The notes under the pieces are model-generated. The model was not told the DNA's origin. It worked only from the letters and a program-made list of their open reading frames with translations, and searched no databases. A stretch of 64,000 nt of DNA, from positions 1,302,001 to 1,366,000 of the forward strand of contig CAVSKL010000001.1 of the NCBI GenBank assembly GCA_963728475.1. The letters are read 5' to 3'. Origin of the DNA: CAVSKL01 sp963728475 [NCBI: Candidatus Eiseniibacteriota bacterium]. Its GTDB lineage: Bacteria; Eisenbacteria; RBG-16-71-46; JABDJR01. Shown here piece by piece: positions 57,795-64,000 of this stretch (position 1 is its first letter; the number at the start of each line of letters is the position of its first letter). A program made the translations under genes and the position numbers.

Positions 57795-59249
57795 ATGTCC
57801 GAGTTTCGCCCCGGTCTCCCCGCTCAGCAGGTCGATCTCGAACTCCGCGCCGCCGTCCGCGACTACCGCGGATCGGAGCGGCGCGTGGTGCTCTGGTTCT
57901 CCGATCTGCACCGGCGCCGCTTGTTCCGTAAGCTGGGATTTTCGTCCATCCAGCTCTATGCCGCCGGCCGGCTCGGGTTCTCCGAGGCGACCACCGCGCA
58001 GTTCCTGCGGCTCTGCCGGGCCCTGGAAGGGTTGCCGGAGCTGCAGCGGTCGGTGGCTTGCGGGGCGGTGCCCTGGACCAAGGCGCGGGCGGTGGCGACG
58101 GTGGCCACGCCGGAGACCGAGCGCCGGTGGGTGGAGAAGGCGCGCACGGTCTCGCGGCGCGAGCTGGAGCGGGAGGTCCGGGAGACGCGCGGCCGGGCCC
58201 GGGCGCGGCGGCGGCGCAATCCCGCGCAGGGGTCACTGTTGGCGGCGGCCGGCGGATCCCCCCGGGCCGGCGGCGGCGCGGGAGGCCGGACCGGCGAGGC
58301 GGCCAGGGGCGCGATCGGGAACGGTGCGTCCGGGAACCCGGCGTTCGACTCGGCGGTCTCGCCGCACGAGACGCTCGACGTCCCGGTTTCGATCTCGCTT
58401 CGGTTCCCACCGGAGCTCTACGCCCGATACGAGGCGCTCGTGGAGAAGCTTCGCAAGCGCGGCCGCCGCGCGAGCCGCGAGGAGATGATCGTGGCTGCCC
58501 TGGAAGTTCTGGCCGCCGAGGAGAGCCCCCGGCCGGCGCGCGCTTCTCGCGCTGAAGGCCCGAAGGCGGCCGCCGGCCGGCCCGGCGCCGGTCCGAGTGC
58601 GGAGTTGGATGCCGCTTCCGCCGCGGCATCCGAAGGGCCACGCGGGACGACCGGTCAGGCTGCCGGCGCCGGCGTGGGGCCGGAGCCGGACACCCGGGGA
58701 GCGTCCACCGCGGCAACGAGATACCCGGGTTCGGAGCCGGGGGAACGGATCCCCACGGACCGGACCTCCGGGCCGGAGCCGGAGACCCGGGTAGCGTCCA
58801 CCGCGGCAGCGCGAGACCCGGGTTCGCGATCGGCCGGGCGGCACCCCGTCTACCAGGTCGTGGTGCGGCAGTGTCCCGAGTGCGGGCGCGGCCGCGTGGT
58901 GGCCGGGCGCGAGGACCGGCCCTTGAGCCCGGCCCGGATGGAGGCGGTGCTTTGCGATGCGCGGGTGCACCGCTCCGGCCAGCGGAACCGCGCGGTGATC
59001 CCGCCCGCGCTGCGTCGCCGGGTGCTGGGACGGGACGGCCATCGTTGCCGGGTGCCCGGTTGCGGGAGCGCGCGCTTCCTGGAAGTGCATCACCTGGTCC
59101 CGCGCGAGTCGGGCGGGAAGAACGTTGCGGAAAACCTGGTCACCCTCTGCTCCGGTTGCCACGCCACCCTCCACGAGAAGGGCACCCGACGGACGCGGGC
59201 GCTGCTGGGGGCGCCGCACGAGCCTCGCGAGCTCACCCCGGCGTCGTAG
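57795..59249 (+). CDS. HNH endonuclease with long low-complexity linker
   Basis: A 484-residue protein, ATG 57795 behind GGGAGG. The N-terminal about 140 residues are helical (VLWFSDLHRRRLFRKLGFSS; AAGRLGFSEATTAQFLRLCR; VPWTKARAVATVATPETERR), a pattern found in DUF222-like HNH proteins. A Pro/Ala/Gly-rich linker follows, with an internal duplication (GPEPDTRGASTAATRYPGSE and GPEPETRVASTAAARDPGSR; about 58678-58745 and 58771-58837). The C terminus has CPECGRGR and the HNH core RRVLGRDGHRCRVPGCGSAR, FLEVHHLVPRESGGKNVAEN, LVTLCSGCHATLHEKGT, with zinc cysteines and the HH pair. No RuvC or IscB features. A lone mobile-type or host-defence nuclease is likely; it sits in a repeat-rich island. Confidence 0.87.
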   Translation: MSEFRPGLPAQQVDLELRAAVRDYRGSERRVVLWFSDLHRRRLFRKLGFSSIQLYAAGRLGFSEATTAQFLRLCRALEGLPELQRSVACGAVPWTKARAVATVATPETERRWVEKARTVSRRELEREVRETRGRARARRRRNPAQGSLLAAAGGSPRAGGGAGGRTGEAARGAIGNGASGNPAFDSAVSPHETLDVPVSISLRFPPELYARYEALVEKLRKRGRRASREEMIVAALEVLAAEESPRPARASRAEGPKAAAGRPGAGPSAELDAASAAASEGPRGTTGQAAGAGVGPEPDTRGASTAATRYPGSEPGERIPTDRTSGPEPETRVASTAAARDPGSRSAGRHPVYQVVVRQCPECGRGRVVAGREDRPLSPARMEAVLCDARVHRSGQRNRAVIPPALRRRVLGRDGHRCRVPGCGSARFLEVHHLVPRESGGKNVAENLVTLCSGCHATLHEKGTRRTRALLGAPHEPRELTPAS

Positions 59250-61545
59250 AGGGACCGGGGCCGCCGATCCCCGGGCCGGAATGCGCCGGCGCCCGCGGAC
59301 GGGCTGCCGCGGCGGCGGCGGGACCGTGACGCCGCAAATGGGCTGCTGCGTTGGCAACGGCAGGGCCAACCGCGCCTGAACCCAGCCGGCACCGGCCATG
59401 GGGGTACCGAGCCGCTCCCGAATTGAGCCGGCATCGGCCGTGGACGCCGATCCGCAACTGGGACGGCGCGCCCGTTCATTCGAGTGGGATGGTCGGGGGC
59501 GCGCGCCGTATCGAGCCCTGCGGCGGTTGTGCGCCCGCGGGCGCGGTCGGCAGGAATCATGCAAGTGGGGCACGCTCCAGGGATGCGCGCCGGGTGAAGG
59601 CGTGAAACGCCTGCGACTGATCCGTGCCGCGGATGCGGGCGATGGATCGCGCGCGACAGATGCGGGTGGCACGCGAGCAGGTTGAACCTCGGTTTCGGGT
59701 GAGGACGAGCGGCCGAACGCGAACCGCGGCTCCTGGCGGAGGCGAACCGCCGGGCGAGGACAACGTGGCTCCAGGCGAGACCGAGCCGCCGGCCGCGGGC
59801 AAGAACAGGCTTCAAAATGAGTGCAAGAACGCGCTTCAAAATGAGGACAAGAGCGCGGTTCCGGGCGGCGGGGAATTGCCGACGGCAGACACAAAGCACA
59901 ATGCCCGGCGAAGCCGGAAGAAAAAACACAAAAAGAGAGTCGTGAGGCTGTCCGTGCCCCTCCAGAGGCCTACGACGAACCGGCTGCGGCACCGGATCGC
60001 TCCGGCGACGCCTCCTCCCGTGAGGTTGCGTGCCCTTCAGGGGTTGCCTCGGACGACCGTAGCGCGTTTATCGGTTGCGCGCTCCCTTTCGACCTGCGAT
60101 CGCTTGCAGCACTGCGTCGAAAGGTCTTCCGGCATCCGCCGCCGCAATAACGCTCGAATGAACTGTTGCGGGCCCCTCCTGGGCTTCAGCTCCTCTTCGG
60201 AGTATGACCGATTCGCGTTGCGCATCGCCTCTCGACGTTGCGCGCCTCTCCAGGGTTCCTTTCCCTACAGCGCTTGAGGAAGCGGGAAGCGACTACCCCG
60301 GGTTTACCTCGCCCGGGTACGCTACGTCTTCAGGGTTTCGCGCCCTCTTGACGTCTTCTTCCTCCCGCAACCCTTCGACCGTATTTCAGATCGATAACGC
60401 TCCTGGGATTCAGCCCTTCGAAGGTTTCCCCTTCCGCGGCATGGCCCGCGCCTCTCGGCCGGTCCTGCCCGCCTGGCGTTGGCTCAAACGGACCCGCCGC
60501 GCTTTCGCGACGGCGGCCTCCTCGCTCGCCTTCCGGGCTTCTGGCTCCGCGGAAGTCCGTGGCCCGCCCGACGCCGAGGCGGCGGACTGGGGCTCGATCC
60601 TCCCTTGGGTTTTCGCCCCCTCCAGGGGTGTATCTCCCGCCGCGGCGACCCCGCTCTTCACGGGACCTCCTCCCATCGGCTTGGTTGCGTGGGGCGGGCA
60701 AGCCGCCTGCCGCGTCGCGCCGTTCGGAGTCTTTACCGCGGAAGGCCTTGGCGTTCTCCTCGGAGACCGCCGCCCCTCCTGAGGTTCTTGCACCTCGTCC
60801 CGGCGATGCCGGGTGTCGGTGCCGGACAGGTCCATCACGACCCTCGAGAACAAATTACTCCCGGCTCCTAACCCGGTCAAAGGGATTCGCCCATTCACGC
60901 ATCCCGGGGCCTCCTTTCGCTCCAACCCAAGGCGGCTGCGACCGCCTCGTGCCCTCGTCTCCGGCCGCGTCGAAGATGAAGAGCGCAACCTCAACCCGTA
61001 TTCGGGGTTGGGCGCGGGAACGACATGTGGAGAACGATGTAGAAACCATGGAGTCGGCGTGGATAAGCCGAAACGTGCTCTCGCCCGGCCGGCGGAACCC
61101 ATGCATCCCAAGTGCCGTTCCTTGCGCGGCTTCCAAATGGCGTTCGCGGAATCGGGAAGCGTCTGGGCCGCTGTGCAGAACTTCTCCGAGGCCCCGGTAC
61201 GGTGCGGCACCGGAACGGGGGTGATGAGTCGCACGCGACAACAACGGACGAAATCCTGGGTGGGAATGGACTTCCAGGACCGGCGCGCCCTGGGCGGACG
61301 GGCGCCCCCACCGGTGAACAAGGCGCCCGCGCAGGTCAACGCGCGCCCCCACCGGTGAACAAGGCGCCCGCGCAGGTGAACAGGTTCCCCCACAGGTGAG
61401 CAGGCGCCCGCGCAGGCGGCCGGGCCGGAACCGCGGGCGACGAGAACCCCGCGCGCGCCGGGCCCTTCACTGGACCGGCTCCACGGCCGGAGCGAATCGA
61501 CCGGGGGACCCGAAGCGCACCGGGGCCCGAACGCTCGTCCGGAGT
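59250..61545. other. 2.3 kb gene-free, repeat- and hairpin-rich region
   Basis: No open frame here has a ribosome site, family motif or normal codon bias; long frames exist on both strands at once. Visible structure includes: two copies of GAGCCGGCATCGGCCGTGG-like text near 59380-59445; a 24-base repeat around CTTCAAAATGAG near 59799-59850; several short self-complementary motifs of the form CCCTTCAGGGG or CCCCTCCAGGGG between 59960 and 60630; and hairpins such as CCCGGCGATGCCGGG near 60800. Parts (60000-61250) look lower in GC. It may be a decayed element or a structured non-coding RNA; the evidence does not decide. Confidence 0.5.
61302..61417. repeat. Tandem array of about 40-base units
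   Basis: Units start near 61302, 61341 and 61382. The first two are almost identical (CCCCCACCGGTGAACAAGGC followed by GCCCGCGCAGGT), the third degenerate. The array lies just beyond the 3' end of the PhoH gene (stop 61546, reverse strand). Confidence 0.85.
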
Positions 61546-62853
61546 CTAGAGTAGATCCGACGCGCGCTCGGCGAGCTCGCTCCGCTCTCCCTTGATCAGC
61601 TCCACGTGCGCGGCGATCGGCTCGGGACGGAACTTCTGCACCAGGTAGTTGAATCCGTTGGACGATGCGTCCACGTACGGGTTGTCGATCTGGTACGGAT
61701 CGCCGGTGAGCACGATCTTGGTGCCGTCGCCCACGCGGGTGATGATCGTCTTCACCTCGAGCGGGGTGAGGTTCTGGGCCTCGTCCACCAGCAGGAACTG
61801 CCCGGGAATGCTGCGCCCGCGGATGTAGGTGATGGGCTCGATCCCCAGGGTTCCGCTGGCCAGGAGCTTGGATATGGAGAAGCCCTTGCGCGCGCGCTGG
61901 CGGTCGAAGATGAACTCCAGGTTGTCGTAGATGGGCTGCATCCAGGGATTGAGCTTTTCCTCGATCTCGCCGGGAAGGTAGCCGATGTCGCGCCCCATGG
62001 GGAAGATCGGCCGCGAGACCAGGAGCCGGCCGTAGAGCCCCAGATCCTGCACCTGGTGGAGCCCGGCGGCGATGGCAAGGATGGTCTTGCCGGTGCCCGC
62101 CTTGCCCATGAGCGTGACCAGCTTCAGCTCGGGGTCGAGAAGCGCGTCCAGCGCGAAGTGCTGCTCCTTGTTCTTGGGTTTGAGCCCGAGGAGCCCACGC
62201 TCGGGCACCCGAATGGGTTGGAGGGTGGCGCGGTCGGCGGAGACCCGCGCGAGCGCCGAGATCACCGGCGTCTTTTCGGTGCGGACCAGCGCGTACTCGT
62301 TGGGAAAGAACTCGCCGGGCGGGGCGGGGAGGGTGTTCCCCTCGCGGAGCGCATCCACGTCGTCGTAGGAGAGGGTCAGGTCCACCGCCCCGCGGTAGAG
62401 TTCCTCCAGGTCCACGCGGCCGGTCTCGTAGTCCTGGGCCATGATCCCCAGCGCGTCGGCCTTGATCCGGAGGTTGGTGTCCTTGGTGACCAGGACCACC
62501 GGGGTGTCGAGGTGCTCCTTGCTCTCGGCCAAAGCCAGAGCGAGGAGCGCGTGGTCGACCTTCGAGGGGTTCCCGTTCATCGCCTCCAGCGGATAACCGT
62601 CGTGGAGCGCGACCTGGAGCCGCCCCCCCGACGGCAGCTCGATCCCCTGGGCCAGGCTTCCCCGGGTACGATAGTCGTCGAGGAGCCGCGAGATCTCGCG
62701 CGCGTTCCGCCCCAGCTCCGAGGCTTCCTTCTTGAAGTGATCCACCTCCTCGATCACGTAGATCGGGATGATCACGGTGTTGTCCTGGAACGAATGAATG
62801 GAGCCGGGATCATGGAGCAGGACGTTGGTATCGAGGATGTAATGCTTGCGCAT
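61546..62853 (-). CDS. PhoH-family ATPase with N-terminal PIN domain (PhoH2/YlaK type)
   Basis: A 435-residue protein. The N-terminal PIN nuclease domain (HYILDTNVLLHDPGSIHSFQ, VIEEVDHFKKEASELGRNAR, TPVVLVTKDTNLRIKADALG) carries the conserved acidic residues. The PhoH ATPase domain follows: LVTLMGKAGTGKTILAIAAG (Walker A), LLVSRPIFPMGRDIGYLPGE and the Walker B QFLLVDEAQNLTPLEVKTII, then TKIVLTGDPYQIDNPYVDAS. PhoH2 proteins are reported as RNA helicase/RNase enzymes, sometimes linked to toxin-antitoxin loci; here it stands alone. Start ATG 62853, with GGAGGAG somewhat far upstream. Confidence 0.95.
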   Translation of the reverse strand: MRKHYILDTNVLLHDPGSIHSFQDNTVIIPIYVIEEVDHFKKEASELGRNAREISRLLDDYRTRGSLAQGIELPSGGRLQVALHDGYPLEAMNGNPSKVDHALLALALAESKEHLDTPVVLVTKDTNLRIKADALGIMAQDYETGRVDLEELYRGAVDLTLSYDDVDALREGNTLPAPPGEFFPNEYALVRTEKTPVISALARVSADRATLQPIRVPERGLLGLKPKNKEQHFALDALLDPELKLVTLMGKAGTGKTILAIAAGLHQVQDLGLYGRLLVSRPIFPMGRDIGYLPGEIEEKLNPWMQPIYDNLEFIFDRQRARKGFSISKLLASGTLGIEPITYIRGRSIPGQFLLVDEAQNLTPLEVKTIITRVGDGTKIVLTGDPYQIDNPYVDASSNGFNYLVQKFRPEPIAAHVELIKGERSELAERASDLL

Positions 62854-62958
62854 GAAGCGATGCTCTCCTCCCGCGATGATACGCCCGCCCCGCGGCGGGT
62901 GGGAACCGGGGAAGTCCGTTCCGGAGGGGCGGCCGGGTGAACGCGCCGCCCCCGCGCC

Positions 62959-63822
62959 CTACTCCGAGGCCCAGTCGTAGAACCCGCGGCCGCTCTTCTT
63001 CCCCAGCTTCCCCTCCGACACCATGCGCCGCAGGATCCCGGGCGGGCGGAATGATTCCGAACCGAGCGCGGTGAACAGGTGCTCGGAGATGGCCAGACGG
63101 ACGTCGAGTCCGACCAGGTCGGTGAGCCGGAGCGGGCCCACCGGGTGGCGGTAGCCCAGGGTCATGGCCTTGTCGATGTCCTCGGCCGAGGCCACCCCGC
63201 TCTCCAGCATCCGCATGGCCTCGAGCCCCAGCACCACCCCCAGCCGGCTGGTGGCGAAGCCGGGGACGTCCCGGACCACGATGCACTCCTTCCCCAGGCG
63301 CGCGCCGGCCTCCAGCGCGCGCTCCACGGTATCCGGGGCGGTCCGCTCCGCGCGGACGATCTCGAGGAGCGGCATCAGGGGAACGGGGTTGAAGAAGTGC
63401 ATCCCGACCACCTGCTCCGGGCGCGCGGTCGCCCCCGCGATCTCTCCGACCGGCAAGGAGGAGGTATTGGAAGCGAGGATCGCGTCGCGTGGGGCGAGCG
63501 CGTCCAGTTCCCCGAAGATGCGCTTCTTGAGTTCGAGGCTCTCGGGGGCGGCCTCGATCGCCATCGCGCAGCCGTCCAGCGCCCGCCCGAGGTCGCTTTC
63601 CCCCTCGATCCGGCCGAGCGCGGAGGCGCGGGACTCCGGCGATACCTTCCCCCTGGCCACCCCCTTGTCCAGGCCGGCCTCGACCGCGGCCAGGCCCCGG
63701 GCGATCGCGCCGGGGTCCACGTCGAAAAGGCGCACCGCGTAGCCGGCCGCCGCCGCGGTCTGGGCGATGCCGTGGCCCATGGTGCCGGCGCCGATCACCG
63801 CGATGCGTTCGATCTCTTGCAT
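62959..63822 (-). CDS. 3-hydroxyacyl-CoA (3-hydroxybutyryl-CoA) dehydrogenase
   Basis: A 287-residue NAD-dependent enzyme, ATG 63822 with GAGGAGG. The Rossmann motif is RIAVIGAGTMGHGIAQTAAA; the catalytic His lies in VVGMHFFNPVPLMPLLEIVR, with Asn-Ser in ILASNTSSLPVGEIAGATAR; the C-terminal dimer domain has TLGYRHPVGPLRLTDLVGLD and ends KKSGRGFYDW. This is the short form (PaaH/Hbd type) acting in butyrate or beta-oxidation-type pathways. The preceding gene in the same direction is an alcohol-dehydrogenase-like protein. Confidence 0.95.
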   Translation of the reverse strand: MQEIERIAVIGAGTMGHGIAQTAAAAGYAVRLFDVDPGAIARGLAAVEAGLDKGVARGKVSPESRASALGRIEGESDLGRALDGCAMAIEAAPESLELKKRIFGELDALAPRDAILASNTSSLPVGEIAGATARPEQVVGMHFFNPVPLMPLLEIVRAERTAPDTVERALEAGARLGKECIVVRDVPGFATSRLGVVLGLEAMRMLESGVASAEDIDKAMTLGYRHPVGPLRLTDLVGLDVRLAISEHLFTALGSESFRPPGILRRMVSEGKLGKKSGRGFYDWASE

Positions 63823-63869
63823 GGGGCCTCCTCGCGGACTCGCGGCAGCGGAATGGGACGCCGCCGCCG

Positions 63870-64000
63870 CTAGGCTCCGGTGGTGAGCACCACCTTTCCG
63901 ATGTTCTTGCGGTCGTGGAGATAGGCATGGGCCTCGCCCGCGCGCTCCAGCGGGAACGCGCGGTCCACCACGGGCCGGAGCGCCCCGCTCACCGCGCCGG
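63870..64000 (-). CDS. Zinc-type alcohol dehydrogenase/quinone oxidoreductase, C-terminal end only
   Basis: The reverse strand is open from the window edge to a TAG at 63872-63870. The 43 visible residues (GALRPVVDRAFPLERAGEAH, then AYLHDRKNIGKVVLTTGA) are the characteristic end of medium-chain dehydrogenases of the quinone-oxidoreductase branch. The rest is outside the window. It lies 47 bases upstream of the dehydrogenase gene and is probably in the same operon. Confidence 0.8.
   Translation of the reverse strand, partial: GAVSGALRPVVDRAFPLERAGEAHAYLHDRKNIGKVVLTTGA

Noticed and set aside
57443-57796. 117-codon reverse frame with repeats of the type NAAQPAGDAAKPT
   Set aside because: It only translates the degenerate 21-base DNA repeats and has no start context; it overlaps the promoter of the HNH gene.
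57795-59249. IscB/HEARO-type RNA-guided nuclease with an omega RNA
   Set aside because: The protein has an HNH core but no RuvC motifs or PLMP domain, and the N-terminal helices match DUF222-like HNH proteins instead.
60204-60782. 192-codon Ser/Pro/Gly-rich frame downstream of the HNH gene
   Set aside because: No ribosome site, low complexity, overlapped by long frames in other phases, and the region looks like repeats or structured DNA.

Overview
The window is very GC-rich bacterial chromosome with no rRNA, tRNA, CRISPR array or recognisable insertion sequence. Three secreted proteins end in a FlgD-like C-terminal domain (pattern 'vDVRGRLVrtL...W.G.d..GR.v..G.YF...'), and three others end in a separate short tail, T-W-G-x-[I/L]-K-x-x-Y. 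With the high GC, the pyruvate:ferredoxin oxidoreductase and the multihaem cytochrome, this suggests an uncultivated lineage near Candidatus Eisenbacteria or another FCB-type phylum. That placement is inference from gene content only.

Layout. 1-10.2 kb: truncated DUF885 protein, then a three-gene RND efflux operon (lipoprotein adaptor plus two different permeases) and two exported proteins. 10.3-11.7 kb: RNA ligase RtcB, reverse strand, broken by a C8 tract. 12-17 kb: small unknown protein, GNAT-type acyltransferase, PAS-PAS-GGDEF-EAL signalling protein, secreted FlgD-tail protein; this block looks less GC-rich than its neighbours. 17.5-24.9 kb: export-rich cluster with a T-W-G tail protein, archease (the RtcB partner), an M1 aminopeptidase, a DUF1003 membrane protein and a 1073-residue modular secreted protein. 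25-30.8 kb: LOG protein, glycosyltransferase, UBP-type zinc finger, a decayed T-W-G tail gene, SlyD-like isomerase, and a ClC channel divergent from a MarR regulator with a perfect palindrome between them. 31-36.5 kb: NifJ, a dihydroorotate-dehydrogenase-like protein, a strong terminator and a BtpA-like protein. 36.5-39.2 kb: octahaem cytochrome c coupled to a membrane protein fused to an acetyltransferase. 39.4-44.8 kb: S9 peptidase, third T-W-G tail protein, frameshifted alpha/beta hydrolase, TAXI binding protein, Nudix hydrolase. 44.9-49.8 kb (reverse): Rho-like ATPase lacking the usual RNA-binding fold, carboxymuconolactone-decarboxylase-like protein, TypA/BipA, and a peroxiredoxin whose catalytic cysteine codon is TGA. 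49.9-56.8 kb: NAGPA-domain protein, small helical protein, DJ-1/PfpI protein, serine hydrolase, Memo protein, SppA. 56.8-61.5 kb: repeat-rich island around one HNH endonuclease gene. 61.5-64 kb: PhoH ATPase, 3-hydroxyacyl-CoA dehydrogenase, end of a zinc-type alcohol dehydrogenase.

Main points for follow-up. (1) The peroxiredoxin at 49366-49803 is most simply a selenoprotein: TGA sits exactly at the peroxidatic position and a bSECIS-like hairpin follows. (2) The T-W-G tail may be an undescribed C-terminal sorting signal. (3) Several tandem-repeat arrays start at a gene's last codons and repeat its stop codon. (4) Three genes (rtcB, an alpha/beta hydrolase, sppA) are interrupted at G/C homopolymers, by assembly error or phase variation. 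(5) The Rho-like protein has an Arg-rich tail where the OB fold should be.
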